A stretch of DNA of 64,000 nucleotides from Azoarcus sp. (lineage in GTDB: Bacteria; Pseudomonadota; Gammaproteobacteria; Burkholderiales; Rhodocyclaceae): the NCBI GenBank assembly GCA_031268195.1, contig JAIRXQ010000006.1, positions 1 to 64,000 of the forward strand, written 5' to 3'. The first letter of the stretch is position 1. Each line of letters starts with the position of its first letter. This document shows, piece by piece, positions 1 through 11,660 of this stretch. The notes beneath the pieces were generated by a model. That model did no database searches and was not told where the DNA came from. It saw only the letters and a program-made list of their open reading frames with translations. The position numbers were made by a program, and so were the translations under genes.

Positions 1-23
1 CAAAAAGACAGAAAACTACATAA

Positions 24-44
24 AACAAAAGGCTGTGAACAGCC
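24..44 (-). terminator. Possible rho-independent terminator after dnaB
   Basis: Read on the minus strand, a short hairpin (GGCTG/CAGCC arms around a four-base loop) is followed by a T-rich run. It lies about 90 bases past the dnaB stop. The stem is only 5-6 bp, so termination strength is uncertain. Confidence 0.4.
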
Positions 45-132
45 CCCTGTGTAAGTCTTTGTGCGTAAACGAAAAAACGTCAACGTGTACAACAACGGCA
101 TTCGTGCGATTGCCCTGCGTCAACCCCCTTCA

Positions 133-1527
133 TCACTCGGCGTACTGGAAGCCGCCGCCCGCGTAGTTCTCGAAGCGCGTGTATTCGCCCAGGAAGGTCA
201 TGCGCACCATGCCCGTGGGGCCGTTACGGTGCTTGCCGATGATGAGTTCGGCGCTGCCTTTGTCGGGCGAATCGGGATTGTAGACTTCGTCGCGATAGAT
301 GAACATGATGATGTCGGCATCCTGTTCGATCGCGCCGGATTCGCGCAGATCGGACATTACCGGGCGCTTGTTGGGGCGCTGCTCCAGACTGCGATTCAAC
401 TGCGACAGGGCGATGATCGGTACGCGCAGTTCCTTGGCGAGCGCTTTGACCGAGCGCGAGATTTCTGACAGTTCAGTGGCGCGATTGTCGGTTTCGCGCG
501 TGCCGTTCATCAGTTGCAGGTAGTCGATGACGATGAGGCCCAGTTTGCCGCATTGCCGCGCCAGCCGCCGGGCGCGGGCACGCAGGCCGATCGGGTTCAG
601 GCCCGGCGTCTCGTCGATGTAGAGCGGCGCATCGTAGAGCTTTTGCATCGCCATCGTGAGCCGCTGCCAGTCGTCGTCCGAGAGGCGCCCATTGCGAATC
701 TTCTGCATGTCGATGCGGCCCACCGAGGCGATGAAGCGGGTGGCGAGCTGGGTGCCTGGCATTTCCATCGAAAAGATCGCCACCGGCAGATGCTGTTCGA
801 TGGCGACGTGCTCCGCGATGTTGAGCGCGAAGCTGGTCTTGCCCATCGACGGGCGGCCCGCGACGATCAGCATGTCGGAGGCTTGCAGGCCGGAAGTCTT
901 GTCGTCGAGATCCGTGAAGCCGGTCGGAACGCCGGTGATCTCGGAGGGGTTGTCGCGGTCGTAGAGCTCCTGCACACGATCGACGACCTGTTTCAGGATC
1001 GGCTGGATCACCTGAAAGCCCGAGCCGTGGCGCGTGCCCGCTTCCGCGATTTCGAACACGCGGGCTTCGGCCTCGTCGAGCAGCACCTTGGCGTCCTTGC
1101 CGGAAGGCGCGAGCGCGCTGGCGGCGATTTCGTCGCCCGCTGCCACGAGTTTGCGCAGGACGGCGCGCTCATGGACGATCTCCGCGTAGCGGCGGATGTT
1201 GGCCGCCGACGGGGTGTTGTTGGCGATTTCGGCCAGATAGGCGAGGCCGCCCGCCTGTTCTGTTTCGCCGTTCTTCTCCAGCGACTCGAACACCGTCACC
1301 ACGTCGGCGGGTTTGCCGTAGTCGACCAGCTTCGAGATGTGGTGGTAGATGCGGCGATGATCGTCACGATAGAAATCTTCTTCGGTGACGAGATCCGCGA
1401 TGCGCTCCCACGCAGTGTTGTCGAGCAGCAGACCGCCGATCAGCGATTGCTCGGCCTCCAGCGAGTGCGGTGGCAGCTTGAGCGCGGACAGTTGCGGGTC
1501 GACGGCGGGGCGCGGAGAAGTCGCCAT
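133..1527 (-). CDS. dnaB: Replicative DNA helicase DnaB
   Basis: This is the hexameric 5'-3' helicase that unwinds DNA ahead of the replisome and recruits DnaG primase. The 464-residue product has the usual family length. The N-terminal DnaB domain occupies roughly residues 15-120. The RecA-like C-terminal domain carries a Walker A motif GRPSMGKT at 224-231 and a Walker B stretch ending in VIDYLQLM near 340. The SQLNRSLEQR segment is typical of DnaB. No intein interrupts the P-loop. The ATG start is the only one that gives the full conserved N-terminus. The gene is transcribed leftward with thiE upstream on the same strand. Confidence 0.97.
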   Translation of the reverse strand: MATSPRPAVDPQLSALKLPPHSLEAEQSLIGGLLLDNTAWERIADLVTEEDFYRDDHRRIYHHISKLVDYGKPADVVTVFESLEKNGETEQAGGLAYLAEIANNTPSAANIRRYAEIVHERAVLRKLVAAGDEIAASALAPSGKDAKVLLDEAEARVFEIAEAGTRHGSGFQVIQPILKQVVDRVQELYDRDNPSEITGVPTGFTDLDDKTSGLQASDMLIVAGRPSMGKTSFALNIAEHVAIEQHLPVAIFSMEMPGTQLATRFIASVGRIDMQKIRNGRLSDDDWQRLTMAMQKLYDAPLYIDETPGLNPIGLRARARRLARQCGKLGLIVIDYLQLMNGTRETDNRATELSEISRSVKALAKELRVPIIALSQLNRSLEQRPNKRPVMSDLRESGAIEQDADIIMFIYRDEVYNPDSPDKGSAELIIGKHRNGPTGMVRMTFLGEYTRFENYAGGGFQYAE

Positions 1528-1605
1528 AACGGCTCCGGTTGAAGAGAAGCGGCTGAAGGGGAGCCGATTCTAAGCCATGTGAAGCAGCGCGATGGCTTCG
1601 GTCGT

Positions 1606-2262
1606 TCAGGTGCGCGCCAGCGCCCGGTATGCCGCCGCGCGCGCGCCTGGATCGGGCGCGCCGAAAACATCTGTGATCACGGCGGCGAGATCGGCTCCGG
1701 CGGCGAAAACCTCGGCCGCGTTGGCGAGCGTGATGCCGCCGATGGCCGCCACGGCCATGTTCAGCTCGTGCCGTGCCCACCCGACCAGTTCAAGCGGCGC
1801 GCGCACCGCCGCGGGTTTCGTGGGCGAGGCGAAGACGGCGCCGAAAGCGACGTAGTCCGCCCCCGAGCTCGCCGCCGCTTCGGCGCGCGCCCATTCGCCG
1901 TAACACGAAACGCCGAGGATGCGCCCCGGCCGCATGGCGTCGAGCGCCCGCCGGGCCGCCGCCAGCTCGCCATCGCCGCGGCCGAGATGAACCCCGTCGG
2001 CATCGAGTTCGAGCGCAAGCGCCAGATCGTCGTTGATGATCAACGGCACACCGGCGGCGCGGCACAACGCGAACACGCGCGCGCCCTGTTCGCGGCGCAA
2101 AGCCGGCGCAGCCGCCTTGTTGCGATATTGCAGCAAGGCCGGGCCGCCCTCGAGCACGGCGGCAACCGCCTCGAGCAGGCGTGGGGTATCGGTTTCGTCC
2201 GGCGTGATCGCGTAAAGACCGTGCCAGCGTACCGCGCTGGTTTCATTTTTAGCTTTCTTCAT
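1606..2262 (-). CDS. thiE: Thiamine-phosphate synthase
   Basis: ThiE joins hydroxymethylpyrimidine diphosphate and thiazole phosphate to give thiamine phosphate. The roughly 218-residue TIM-barrel protein shows the YAITPDE start, the QYRNK substrate-binding strand (beta-strand 2), the INDD motif, the GVHLGRGD segment and a late GGITLANA motif that binds phosphate. I chose the internal ATG at 2262, placing YAITPD close to the N-terminus as in the family. An in-frame ATG at 2295 would add 11 residues and has no clear ribosome site. No TPP riboswitch is visible upstream. Confidence 0.9.
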   Translation of the reverse strand: MKKAKNETSAVRWHGLYAITPDETDTPRLLEAVAAVLEGGPALLQYRNKAAAPALRREQGARVFALCRAAGVPLIINDDLALALELDADGVHLGRGDGELAAARRALDAMRPGRILGVSCYGEWARAEAAASSGADYVAFGAVFASPTKPAAVRAPLELVGWARHELNMAVAAIGGITLANAAEVFAAGADLAAVITDVFGAPDPGARAAAYRALART

Positions 2263-2477
2263 TGCGCTTTTACATGAAAACTCCACCTCTTCCATGAAAG
2301 GTATATGCCATTGTCGCCAGACTGCCGACTCCGGCTTTCTTTAGAAATGGATTCGCCCGCCGCTGGCAAGGACTTATCCCTGTATTAAAGTCTCTTTTTT
2401 GCGGTATGCTTAGCGGCGATTGTAACAATTCAGGGTGCGGCGCCATTGGCGCGTCGCGTGTTCCGAGGGCAGAGTGC

Positions 2478-2864
2478 ATGAACCTGAACGGGCTCAAGGT
2501 GATGGTCATTGATGACAGCAACACCATCCGGCGAAGCGCCGAGATTTTTCTCAGCCAGGCGGGCTGTCAGGTATTACTGGCCGAAGACGGCTTCGATGCG
2601 TTGTCCAAGATCACCGACCATCACCCAGACGTCATTTTCGTCGACATCATGATGCCCCGTCTCGATGGTTATCAAACCTGCGCTCTAATCAAGAAGAACC
2701 CGAAACTGGCGACAACGCCCGTGATCATGCTGTCTTCCAAGGACGGGCTTTTCGACCGTGCGCGCGGGCGCATGGTCGGCTCGGATGAGTATCTCACCAA
2801 GCCTTTCACAAAGGACAGTCTGATCAAAGCGGTATCCGAACATAGCCTCAATCACCCGCGCTGA
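2478..2864 (+). CDS. pilG: Twitching motility response regulator PilG
   Basis: This is a single-domain CheY-like receiver of 128 residues with no output domain. The acidic pair D12-D13 lies in VIDDS, the phospho-accepting aspartate is D56 in VDIMMP, and the conserved lysine is in YLTKPF. In type IV pilus chemosensory systems PilG takes phosphate from ChpA/PilL and promotes pilus extension. It is the first gene of pilG-pilH-pilI-pilJ-chpA. The ORF could be extended upstream, but the ATG at 2478 gives the family N-terminus MNLNGLKV. Confidence 0.93.
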   Translation: MNLNGLKVMVIDDSNTIRRSAEIFLSQAGCQVLLAEDGFDALSKITDHHPDVIFVDIMMPRLDGYQTCALIKKNPKLATTPVIMLSSKDGLFDRARGRMVGSDEYLTKPFTKDSLIKAVSEHSLNHPR

Positions 2865-2896
2865 ACACTTGTAATACCCGATGGATAGAACCGACG

Positions 2897-3262
2897 ATGC
2901 CAGTCAAGAAAATACTCGTAGTCGACGATTCGCCCACTGAACGGCTGGCGTTGACCGAAGTCCTCTCCCGTAGCGGCTATCAGGTCGTTACCGCCGAAAA
3001 CGGTGAGGATGCGATCAGTAAAAGCCGCAGTGAATTGCCCGACCTGATCCTGATGGATGTCGTCATGCCCGGCATGAATGGCTATCAGGCCACGCGCACG
3101 ATCTCACGCTGGGAAACGACCCGTGGCATTCCGATCATCATGTGCACCAGCAAGCGGCTGGAAACCGACAAGATTTGGGGCATGCGCCAGGGCGCATACG
3201 ACTATATCGTCAAGCCTCTCGATCACACCGCCCTGCTTGCCCGCATCAAGAGCATCGGTTAG
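2897..3262 (+). CDS. pilH: Twitching motility response regulator PilH
   Basis: A second stand-alone receiver domain (121 residues) with D10-D11 in VVDDS, phospho-acceptor D54 in [11 protein letters not shown], and lysine in YIVKPLD. PilH is the partner regulator of PilG and is usually associated with pilus retraction or acts as a phosphate sink. It lies 32 bases after pilG and 5 bases before pilI, so the genes are very probably co-transcribed. Confidence 0.93.
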   Translation: MPVKKILVVDDSPTERLALTEVLSRSGYQVVTAENGEDAISKSRSELPDLILMDVVMPGMNGYQATRTISRWETTRGIPIIMCTSKRLETDKIWGMRQGAYDYIVKPLDHTALLARIKSIG

Positions 3263-3267
3263 CGCGT

Positions 3268-3783
3268 ATGTCCAAACGGATCAGCCTGCGCCAATTCCAG
3301 GAAAACCTTTCTCACCGACTGGCGGAGTCCCATGCCAGCGAACGCCGGGGGTTGCTCGGCGTCAAGGCGGGCGAGGAAAACTGGCTGCTTTCCCTGCCCG
3401 AAGCAGGCGAGATCATTTCGCCACCCGCTTTAACCCCGGTTCCGCTCACGCACGAGTGGTATCGCGGTCTGGTCAATGTACGCGGCGTCCTGTACAGCGT
3501 CATCGACCTGTCGCGTTTCCACGATGGCTCGCTCACCATCACGCCCGGCGCACAGACCCGTTTGTTGCTGATCGGGGCGCGGCATGGTGTACATAGCGCC
3601 ATTCTGGTGACACGCGTGCTGGGGTTGCACAATGAAGAAGACTTTGAAGCCGATGAGCAGGCATCCGACGAGCGCCCGTGGGTAAGCGCCCGCCAGCGCG
3701 ATGCGAACGGGCATCTGTGGTTGCGGCTGGACGTGCCACGACTTCTGGTCAATAGTATTTTCCTTGATGCAGGTTCCAACTAG
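3268..3783 (+). CDS. pilI: CheW-like adaptor PilI
   Basis: A 171-residue CheW-domain protein that couples the receptor PilJ to the kinase ChpA. CheW features include the strand GVLYSVIDLSRF and a conserved turn following VNVRG. The ATG at 3268 is five bases after the pilH stop. A longer upstream reading of this frame is only overlap with pilH and lacks homology-like features. Its position between pilH and pilJ fits the standard pil-chp order. Confidence 0.9.
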   Translation: MSKRISLRQFQENLSHRLAESHASERRGLLGVKAGEENWLLSLPEAGEIISPPALTPVPLTHEWYRGLVNVRGVLYSVIDLSRFHDGSLTITPGAQTRLLLIGARHGVHSAILVTRVLGLHNEEDFEADEQASDERPWVSARQRDANGHLWLRLDVPRLLVNSIFLDAGSN

Positions 3784-3869
3784 GAGCGGCATCATTCCTT
3801 CCATAAATTCGATCTTTCCCGATTCCCCTCCAGGATCAGCAGGTCAGCAACTGCGGCGGAGCACACCAA

Positions 3870-5780
3870 ATGGCATTCAAGCTCTTTTCGGATCATTCGG
3901 CTGAGCAAGGGCAGCCCACGGAAACCACCACCATCGTGGATAACCGCGAGAAGTTGCCACGGTCTTCGACCGCGGAACGGCTCGCGGCCGAGCATGGCGA
4001 AAAGCAACAGACCGGCTCCGGGCGGGTGCGCTTCCTTGCCTGGATATTCGTGCTGCTGGGCCTTGTCACCGCCGGCCTGATGGCCTATCAGTACTGGCGC
4101 ATCAGCGCGGTCGCACAGGTCACGATCACGGGCGAAATGCAGGCGTTGTCGCAGCGCATCGCCAGCGCGGGACAACTGGCGCTTCAGGGCGAAGAAAGGG
4201 CTTTCACCGTGCTCGCGCAGGATGAGGCGCGTTTCAACGAACTGATCGAGACGCTCGACGCCAGCCCCAGACTCACGCCCGATGCGCGCATGCAACTGCA
4301 AGTGCTCAAAAATGCCTGGATCGGCGGAAGTGGCATGGATATCGAAATCAAGTCGATCCTCGCCAAGAAGCAGGGCCTGCTCAGCATCGCCCACGCGACG
4401 CCGGACGACATGCTGGTCAAAGTAAACCGCCTGCTGCTCATCCTGAAAACGCCGGGCGCCAGTCAGGAAACCGTGCAATTGCTTCCCCGGCTCACCAAAG
4501 AAGACGAGGATATGGGCGCGCTGATCGAAGCCAAGCGCGCAAACGATGCCTTGTCTCTGCCCGCGAAGGGGGCCGACTCGAAGGCGGACGTCGTCTTCAA
4601 GCAGGCCGAAGAACTGGGTAGGATCTTCGCGCAGGCGTCGAACATCGATGACATATTCTCGGTGGCGATCGTCGCGTGTGCCGTGCTCGCCCTGCTCGTG
4701 CTGATCCTCATCACCAAGGTGTACGGCACCGAAGTGACCGCCCGTCAGGCTGGCATCGACCGGCAGCGCCAGCTCTCCGAGGACGAGCGCAATCATACCC
4801 AGGCCGCCATTCTTCGCCTGATGAATGAGATGGGCGACTTGGCCGACGGCGACTTGACCATCCGCACCACCGTGTCCGAGGACATCACCGGCGCGATTGC
4901 CGACTCGGTGAATTACACCATCGAGGAGCTGGCCATGCTGGTGAGCCGGATCAACGATGCCGCCGGACGCGTGACCAACGCCACCCAGACCGCACAGCAC
5001 ACCTCGGCCGAACTGCTCGATGCCACCGAACGCCAGTCGCACCAGATCGAAGAAGCGGGCGCGACCGTGCAGAACATGGCGCAGGAAATGACCCACTCTT
5101 CCGAACGCGCGTTGCACACCGCGCAGGTGGCCCGCGCCTCGCTGGAATCCGCGCGCAAGGGGGCGGATGCGGTGGAAAACACCATCCGCGGCATGAACGC
5201 CATCCGCGAAAAGATTCAGGAAACCTCCAAGCGCATCAAGCGGCTGGGCGAATCCTCGCAGGAAATCGGTGAAATCGTGGAACTGATCTCGGACATTACC
5301 GAACAAACCAACGTGCTGGCCCTGAACGCTGCCATCCAGGCCGCCTCGGCGGGCGAAGCGGGACGCGGCTTTACCGTGGTTGCGGAAGAAGTGCAACGGC
5401 TGGCCGAACGCTCGGCGGAAGCCACCAAGCAGATCGCCGCCATCGTCAAGACGATTCAGACCGACACCCAGGATGCCGTGGGTGCTATGGAAAACGCCAC
5501 CCGCGACGTGGTCGAGGGCGCGCGCCTGTCGGATGCCGCAGGTCAGGCGCTGGCCGAAATGGGGCAGGTTTCCATGGACGCCGCGCACCTGATCGAACAA
5601 ATCTCCTCCGACACGCAGACCCAGGCAGCCGAGGCCATCCGTGTTGCGGAGTCGATGAAGGGCATCCTGGGCATTACGGAGCAGACAACGCACGGCACCA
5701 AACAGACGGCGGAATCGGTCGGCCAGCTTGCCGACCTCGCCATCGAACTGAAAGGCTCGGTTTCCGGGTTCAAGGTTTGA
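3870..5780 (+). CDS. pilJ: Type IV pilus methyl-accepting chemoreceptor PilJ
   Basis: A 636-residue membrane receptor. A transmembrane helix lies near residues 52-73 ([15 protein letters not shown]...) and a second near 265-290, bracketing a periplasmic PilJ-type sensor region of about 190 residues. A cytoplasmic linker and the MCP signalling domain follow, with the hairpin tip around [20 protein letters not shown]. PilJ senses surface or pilin signals and controls ChpA through PilI. There is no C-terminal pentapeptide tether. chpA starts 26 bases downstream without an intervening pilK methyltransferase. Confidence 0.95.
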   Translation: MAFKLFSDHSAEQGQPTETTTIVDNREKLPRSSTAERLAAEHGEKQQTGSGRVRFLAWIFVLLGLVTAGLMAYQYWRISAVAQVTITGEMQALSQRIASAGQLALQGEERAFTVLAQDEARFNELIETLDASPRLTPDARMQLQVLKNAWIGGSGMDIEIKSILAKKQGLLSIAHATPDDMLVKVNRLLLILKTPGASQETVQLLPRLTKEDEDMGALIEAKRANDALSLPAKGADSKADVVFKQAEELGRIFAQASNIDDIFSVAIVACAVLALLVLILITKVYGTEVTARQAGIDRQRQLSEDERNHTQAAILRLMNEMGDLADGDLTIRTTVSEDITGAIADSVNYTIEELAMLVSRINDAAGRVTNATQTAQHTSAELLDATERQSHQIEEAGATVQNMAQEMTHSSERALHTAQVARASLESARKGADAVENTIRGMNAIREKIQETSKRIKRLGESSQEIGEIVELISDITEQTNVLALNAAIQAASAGEAGRGFTVVAEEVQRLAERSAEATKQIAAIVKTIQTDTQDAVGAMENATRDVVEGARLSDAAGQALAEMGQVSMDAAHLIEQISSDTQTQAAEAIRVAESMKGILGITEQTTHGTKQTAESVGQLADLAIELKGSVSGFKV

Positions 5781-5805
5781 GCAGGATTAGCACGGGATTG
5801 CATCC

Positions 5806-8800
5806 ATGACGCAAGCCAATGAACCGGATCTTGGGCCGCTGACCTGGGTCAAGGGCGAGATCGACCAGGCGCTGTCACAAGCGACCGACAGCCTCAAGAG
5901 CGCGGGCGAGGCGGGCGCCGACGGCCCTGCCAAAGTCCAGTTCGCGCAGACCCATCTGCACCAGGCACACGGCGCACTGTCCATCATCGGTCTGGACGGA
6001 CTGACCAAGTTCGTCGCGGCGCTGGATTTGTTCCTCGGCGCGTTGGCGCGCGGTGAATTGCCTGTCGACAAAGACCGGCTCGAACTCGGGCGTCGCGGGC
6101 TGGCGAGCATTGGCAACTATCTCAGCGAACTGGTGCATGGCGCGCCCGATCAGCCCCTGCGCCTGCTGCCGCTGTACCGCGAGCTGGTGAATGCGCGCGG
6201 CGAAACGGCGCCTTTCCCCGCCGATCTCTTTTTCCCCGATCTGAGCGTGCGCATCCCGCGCCGCGCCGATGCGCCGGAACTCGACGCCGAGCAACGGCAA
6301 ATCCAGCACCGCACCATGCTGAAGCGCTTCCAGCGCGGCTTCGTCGACTGGATCAAACAGCCGGATGCCTCTGTGCACACGGACACCATGCGCTCCGCGC
6401 TGGCGGGCTTCGAAGCCTCCGAAGACACCCCCGGCCTGCGCGCCCTGTGGTGGGCTGGGCAGGCTTTCATCGACACGCTCGTTTCCATTCCGGCCGATGA
6501 ACTGCCCGCCACCAAGCACCTGCTGAACCGGCTCGAAAATCAGTTGCGCCACGTCAGCAGCAGCCCGCAAGCCGTGCCCGAGCGACTGTTGCGCGAACTG
6601 CTCTACGAAATCGCCAGCCGCCCCGCCACCACGCCGATCCAGCAAGCGGCGCGCCAAGCTTGGCAGCTCGATGCGCTGATGCCCGAAGCGGACGTGACCG
6701 TGAGCGATCTGCCGCTCGCCCCGCTGCTTCAGGAATTGCACAGCCGGCTCACCAAGATCAAGGAAGAATGGAACACCTTCGGTGAACAAGGCGCGACCGC
6801 GCTGCCCGAATTCACCGCCAAACTCGAAGAATTCACCAAGTCCATCGCCCCGCTGGGCCGCCCGGTGCTCCATCGCCTGCTCAACGGCATGAGCCGTTTC
6901 GTGGTGTGGTTGAGTTCCAACCCGCAGCGCTATTCCGAACCCATCGCGCTCGAATTCGCCACCGCACTGCTGCTGGCGGAATCGGTACTCGATCGCAGCG
7001 TGCCCGATCCCGGTTTTCAGCATCAGGTGGGCGATGCGCTCGCCCGGCTCGAGGCCCTGGCGCGCGGCGAAGAAGTCAGCACCACGCCCAGTTCGGCGGG
7101 GGTCGAATCGGCGCGCAAGCGGCAAGAAAAAGAAGCCCAGGCGCAGTTGTCGCACGAGATTCTTTCCAGCCTCGCCACGATCGAGCAGACGCTGGACGAT
7201 TTTTTCCGCGATCACGCCAAGCGCGCGCCGCTGGCAACGCTGGAAGCGCCCCTGCACAAGATCGAAGGCGCGCTGGCCGTACTGGGCGAAACCGATGCGA
7301 TCGCCCTGATCCGGGAAGCCGGCAAGACCATTGCCACACTCGCACAGGAAGATGCGCCGGTCGACGAAACCGATCTCAACGAGCTGGCCCGCCGTTTCTC
7401 GGCGCTCGGCTTCTTCATCCAATCGTTGCAATACAGCCGCACCTCCGTCGCGCAATACCTGAGCCCGGACAAAGCCGCCGCGCAACCGCGCGAAGCCCGT
7501 TTCGATCTACCCGCCCTGCTGGACATTCCCGCGCTTCAGGCGCGCAAAACCGAAGCGGCCGCGCCTGCATTCTCAGCGGACGGAATCGAATCCTTCCCGA
7601 CATTCGAGATCGATGTCGAAGGCACGCCCGTCATTGCCGCAGAGGAGAAACCGCCCACCCCGATCCCGCCCATTACCGCCGAAACGCAACGGCTGGCCGA
7701 AGCGCCCAAGGAAGAACTCGACGCCGAACTGCTGTCCATCTTCATCGAAGAAGCGCATGAAGTGCTGGACAAGGCCAGCGCCGATCTCGAATTTCTGCGC
7801 AACGAACCGGATAATCTCGACCATCTCACCGAAATCCGCCGTGGCTTCCACACCTTGAAGGGCAGCGGACGCATGGTGGGGCTGTCCGACCTTGGCGAAG
7901 CCGCCTGGGGGATGGAACAGACTTACAACCGCTGGCTGAAACTTGAATGGCAGGTTACGCCCGATCTGTTGCAGCTGACCGTCGACGCCTGCCGCGAATT
8001 CACCGCCTGGGTCAAGCAGATCAAGGACGAGGGCGAATACCAGCGCGACGTGGCGGCGCTACTCGCAAGTGCCGAGCACCTGCGCAACAGCGGCGGCAGC
8101 GGATCGGACGAGGAACTCCCCGCCGCGCTCCAGGCGCCCGCCGTGCCTCCGGCAGCGAAAACACCGCCGAGCCCCCCCGCGGCGCCTGCCGTCGAGTTCG
8201 ACCTGCATCCCGAACCGGCGACCCGGACCTTGCTCGATGTGCCCGACATCCAGCTTGAACCCGCGACCGAAACCGCGCTCGACGTGCCCGACATCCAGTT
8301 CGATCTGGGAGACGCGGGCGGCGGAGGCGATTTCTCGCGCACGCAAATCGTGCCGGAGAAGGTCGACATCGATCTCGAAGACGTTCACCTCATCGAACTC
8401 GACGAGCCCGAAACGGTCGAAACGGATCTCACCCCCGAAATAGATATCGAGATTGTCCCCGAAGACATCGAGATCGTCCCCGAACCGCCATACACACAAA
8501 CAGCGTCGGCGCAAACAGAAACAGCGAAGGAGACGGAACGAAAGCTGCCGTCCGTGCCCGAATTCCAGCCCTTCGATTTTGAGCCGTTCGATTTCACCGC
8601 GCAGGAGACAGCGCAGACCGCGCCTGAAAAAGAACCCGCGCACGAAGAACCCGTCGGCGAGAAAATCGTCGCAGAAGCGGTGGCCGAGCCCATCGCCTCG
8701 CCGGAGATGACGCCCGAATCCACCTCCTTCTCCGAACCTGAATCCGCGCCCGATGCCGACACGCTGCATATCGGCGAGGTCGAGATTTCGCGCCCGCTGT

Positions 8801-11598
8801 TCGAGCTCTACGTGGCCGAAGCGCAGATGCACATCGCCACCCTGCATCAGGAGTTCGACCACCTCGGCGCCAATCCCACACTGTCGCTGCCGGAGACGTC
8901 CCTGCGCGCGGCGCATTCGTGCACCGGCATTTCCGGCACCGCGCGCTGCACGCCGCTCTTTACGCTCGGCCGCGCCCTGGAGCACGCGCAACAACGCATC
9001 TACGACCAAAAACGCCCGCCGAATTCCGAAGAACTTGACCTGTTCAAAACCAGCGCCGACACGCTCGACGCCATGTTGACCGAGGTTATCGGCCTGAACA
9101 TGCCGCTGGAGACGCCAGAGCTGGTCGATCTGCTCGACCGGATCGGGCACCCCGTCGAAATCTCCAATGCCCCGCTCACCGACGACACGATCGCGCAGGC
9201 GGTAGCGCACGTCGTCTCCGAAACCTCGGCGGCCAGCAAAGCCGCGAGGGCGCAGGCTGCGCCGGAAGCACCGCCTGTCCTCAACGACGAAATCGACGAA
9301 CAATTGCTGCCGATCTTCCTCGAAGAAGCCGAGGGACTGCTCACCGGCCTGCACAACAGCCTGCGCGTCTGGCACGACGACAACGCCAATCCCGAACATT
9401 CCCAACTCATCAAGCGGCAGTTGCACACGCTCAAGGGCAGCGCGCGCATGGCCGGCGCAATGGCTTTGGGCAACCAGATCCACCAGCTCGAATCACGCGT
9501 CGAATCGGCGCTCGTCGATGAGCAGCAGGACATTGCCGCGCTCATCGATGAGATCGCCTCCGAACTGGACGTGACCGAGCAGCTCATCGCCACGCTCAAC
9601 GGCGGCCCCGCGCCCGCTGTCGAAGCCATCGAAGTCTCCGAACCCGGCGCCGCGCTGTCGCAAACCGCAAGCAGCGAACCGGCCGAATTCTTCCGGCTGC
9701 CAGCCGCTCGCCTCCCGGGCGAGACGCCGCGCGCCGCCCCGATCACGACGATTTCCGCGCCTGCCGAATCCGAAGTGGTCAGTGCCGCACTGCGCGTGCG
9801 GGCGGAGCTGGTCGACAACTTCGTCAACGACGCCAGCGAAATCGGCGTCGCCCGCACTCGCATCGAAGGCGAATTGCGGCAATTGCGCCGCAGCATGCTG
9901 GACTTGACCGAAAACGTCATCCGCCTGCGCAACCAGTTACGCGAAATCGAGCTTCAGGCTGACGTGCAGATGCAAACGCGCATGGCGCAAGCCGAAAGCG
10001 TCCATGTCGAGTTCGATCCGCTGGAAATGGACCGCTACACGCGCCTGCAAGAATTGACGCGGATGATGGCGGAGAGCGTCAACGATGTCACCACGGTGCA
10101 GCAGAACCTGCTGAGAAACCTCGACAGCGCCGACTTCGCGCTGCACAGCCAGGCACGCACGACGCGCGAACTGCAACAAGCATTGATGCAGGTGCGCATG
10201 GTGCCGTTCGACAGCCTCGCCGTGCGCCTGTATCGCATCGTGCGCCAGAGCGCGAAAGAACTCGGCAAGCGCGCCAACCTCGACATGCGCGGCGGCGGCA
10301 TCGAAATCGACCGCAGCGTGCTCGAACACATCGTCGCGCCGCTGGAACACTTGTTGCGCAACGCGCTTTCACACGGCATCGAAACGCCGGAGGTGCGCCG
10401 CGCCAACGGCAAACCGGAACTGGGCCAGATCACGTTGACCACGCGCCAGGAAGGCAACGAAATCGTGATCGAACTCGCCGACGACGGCGAGGGGCTGGAT
10501 TTCGCGCGTATCGCGGAACGCGCCCGCGAACACGGCCTGCTCGGCCCCGATGAAACCGCTGACGAACGCCGTCTGGCGAACCTGATTTTCGTCCCCGGCT
10601 TCTCCACCGCCAAAGTCGTCACCGCCGTCTCCGGGCGCGGGGTCGGCATGGACGTGGTGAAGGCCGAAACCGCCGCAGTCGGCGGCCGGGTGGATATTTC
10701 CACCACGCCGGGCGCGGGCACGATGTTCAGCATCTTCCTGCCACTGACGCTGGCCGTGACACAAGCGTTGCTGGTGCGTTCGGGCAGCAGCCACTATGCC
10801 ATTCCCGCGAGCATGATCTCGCAGGTCATGGAGCTGAAGGCCGACGCCGTCGAACACATGCGTCGCGAGGGCAGCTACGAGTGGATGGGCCAGCAGTACG
10901 GCTACTACTACCTGCCGAACTTGCTCGGAGATGGCGCCGCGCGGCCCGAAATCGGCCGCTATAGCTGGGTGTTGCTGCTGCATTCCGGCACACAGGCGCT
11001 GGCACTGCATGTGGACGCCCTGCACGGCCATCAGGAAATCATCGTCAAAAATGCCGGCCCGCAGCTGACGCATATCGCCGGGATGTCGGGCGCAACCGTC
11101 CTCGGCAACGGCGAAATCGTGCTCATCATCAACCCGGTGGCGATGGTCAGCCGCGAGATCATCTACGGCCAGGCGCAAAAAGCCAGCGAAACGACAGACT
11201 CGAGAGTGCCGCAGCCGGCCCCGACGCACGAGCCGACGGTGATGGTGGTCGACGATTCGCTCACCGTGCGCAAGATCACCAGTCGCCTGCTGGAGCGCGA
11301 GGGCTATCGCGTCATCACCGCCAAGGACGGTGTCGATGCCATCGAATCGCTGATCGACGACATCCCCGACGTGATCCTCTCGGACATCGAAATGCCGCGC
11401 ATGGACGGGTTCGACTTCGTGCGCAACATCCGCGCCGACAAACGACTCAAGAGCGTGCCGGTCATCATGATCACCTCGCGGCTGGCGGACAAACACCGCG
11501 AATACGCGATGGAGATCGGGGCCAATCACTACCTCGGCAAGCCGTATCAGGAAGAAGAACTGCTCAGCCTGATCGCCAATTACACGCACCACGCCTGA
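5806..11598 (+). CDS. chpA: Hybrid chemotaxis-type histidine kinase ChpA/PilL
   Basis: A 1930-residue multidomain CheA-family kinase. H-box-like segments appear at H55 (HGALSIIG), H484 ([11 protein letters not shown]), H682 ([11 protein letters not shown], canonical), H1037 ([11 protein letters not shown], divergent) and H1207 ([11 protein letters not shown], canonical), joined by Pro/Glu/Val-rich linkers (about 770-980). The ATPase follows with N-box [11 protein letters not shown] near 1520 and G boxes DDGEGLDF and [11 protein letters not shown] CheW-like domain and a C-terminal receiver with phospho-acceptor D1860 (SDIEMP) complete it. The architecture matches ChpA, which integrates PilJ input and phosphorylates PilG/PilH to control twitching and associated cAMP signalling. 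Confidence 0.95.
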   Translation: MTQANEPDLGPLTWVKGEIDQALSQATDSLKSAGEAGADGPAKVQFAQTHLHQAHGALSIIGLDGLTKFVAALDLFLGALARGELPVDKDRLELGRRGLASIGNYLSELVHGAPDQPLRLLPLYRELVNARGETAPFPADLFFPDLSVRIPRRADAPELDAEQRQIQHRTMLKRFQRGFVDWIKQPDASVHTDTMRSALAGFEASEDTPGLRALWWAGQAFIDTLVSIPADELPATKHLLNRLENQLRHVSSSPQAVPERLLRELLYEIASRPATTPIQQAARQAWQLDALMPEADVTVSDLPLAPLLQELHSRLTKIKEEWNTFGEQGATALPEFTAKLEEFTKSIAPLGRPVLHRLLNGMSRFVVWLSSNPQRYSEPIALEFATALLLAESVLDRSVPDPGFQHQVGDALARLEALARGEEVSTTPSSAGVESARKRQEKEAQAQLSHEILSSLATIEQTLDDFFRDHAKRAPLATLEAPLHKIEGALAVLGETDAIALIREAGKTIATLAQEDAPVDETDLNELARRFSALGFFIQSLQYSRTSVAQYLSPDKAAAQPREARFDLPALLDIPALQARKTEAAAPAFSADGIESFPTFEIDVEGTPVIAAEEKPPTPIPPITAETQRLAEAPKEELDAELLSIFIEEAHEVLDKASADLEFLRNEPDNLDHLTEIRRGFHTLKGSGRMVGLSDLGEAAWGMEQTYNRWLKLEWQVTPDLLQLTVDACREFTAWVKQIKDEGEYQRDVAALLASAEHLRNSGGSGSDEELPAALQAPAVPPAAKTPPSPPAAPAVEFDLHPEPATRTLLDVPDIQLEPATETALDVPDIQFDLGDAGGGGDFSRTQIVPEKVDIDLEDVHLIELDEPETVETDLTPEIDIEIVPEDIEIVPEPPYTQTASAQTETAKETERKLPSVPEFQPFDFEPFDFTAQETAQTAPEKEPAHEEPVGEKIVAEAVAEPIASPEMTPESTSFSEPESAPDADTLHIGEVEISRPLFELYVAEAQMHIATLHQEFDHLGANPTLSLPETSLRAAHSCTGISGTARCTPLFTLGRALEHAQQRIYDQKRPPNSEELDLFKTSADTLDAMLTEVIGLNMPLETPELVDLLDRIGHPVEISNAPLTDDTIAQAVAHVVSETSAASKAARAQAAPEAPPVLNDEIDEQLLPIFLEEAEGLLTGLHNSLRVWHDDNANPEHSQLIKRQLHTLKGSARMAGAMALGNQIHQLESRVESALVDEQQDIAALIDEIASELDVTEQLIATLNGGPAPAVEAIEVSEPGAALSQTASSEPAEFFRLPAARLPGETPRAAPITTISAPAESEVVSAALRVRAELVDNFVNDASEIGVARTRIEGELRQLRRSMLDLTENVIRLRNQLREIELQADVQMQTRMAQAESVHVEFDPLEMDRYTRLQELTRMMAESVNDVTTVQQNLLRNLDSADFALHSQARTTRELQQALMQVRMVPFDSLAVRLYRIVRQSAKELGKRANLDMRGGGIEIDRSVLEHIVAPLEHLLRNALSHGIETPEVRRANGKPELGQITLTTRQEGNEIVIELADDGEGLDFARIAERAREHGLLGPDETADERRLANLIFVPGFSTAKVVTAVSGRGVGMDVVKAETAAVGGRVDISTTPGAGTMFSIFLPLTLAVTQALLVRSGSSHYAIPASMISQVMELKADAVEHMRREGSYEWMGQQYGYYYLPNLLGDGAARPEIGRYSWVLLLHSGTQALALHVDALHGHQEIIVKNAGPQLTHIAGMSGATVLGNGEIVLIINPVAMVSREIIYGQAQKASETTDSRVPQPAPTHEPTVMVVDDSLTVRKITSRLLEREGYRVITAKDGVDAIESLIDDIPDVILSDIEMPRMDGFDFVRNIRADKRLKSVPVIMITSRLADKHREYAMEIGANHYLGKPYQEEELLSLIANYTHHA

Positions 11599-11660
11599 AA
11601 AGCGCATGGCGTTCCAATTCGCACGCCACGCGCCGCTCATGGCAGCGTAAAATGCCGTGT

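Noticed and set aside
2263-2477. TPP riboswitch or strong sigma-70 promoter upstream of thiE/pilG.
   Set aside because: No thi-box core (CTGAGA-type) on the thiE strand, and promoter-like hexamers before pilG are poor in at least one box.
3792-5693. Long minus-strand open frame of 633 codons antisense to pilJ.
   Set aside because: It is a high-GC third-position shadow of pilJ. The sequence is composition-driven and has no family pattern.
8059-9483. Minus-strand open frame of 474 codons inside chpA.
   Set aside because: It opposes the multi-domain chpA ORF and shows no motifs, only Arg/Gly/Phe-rich composition.
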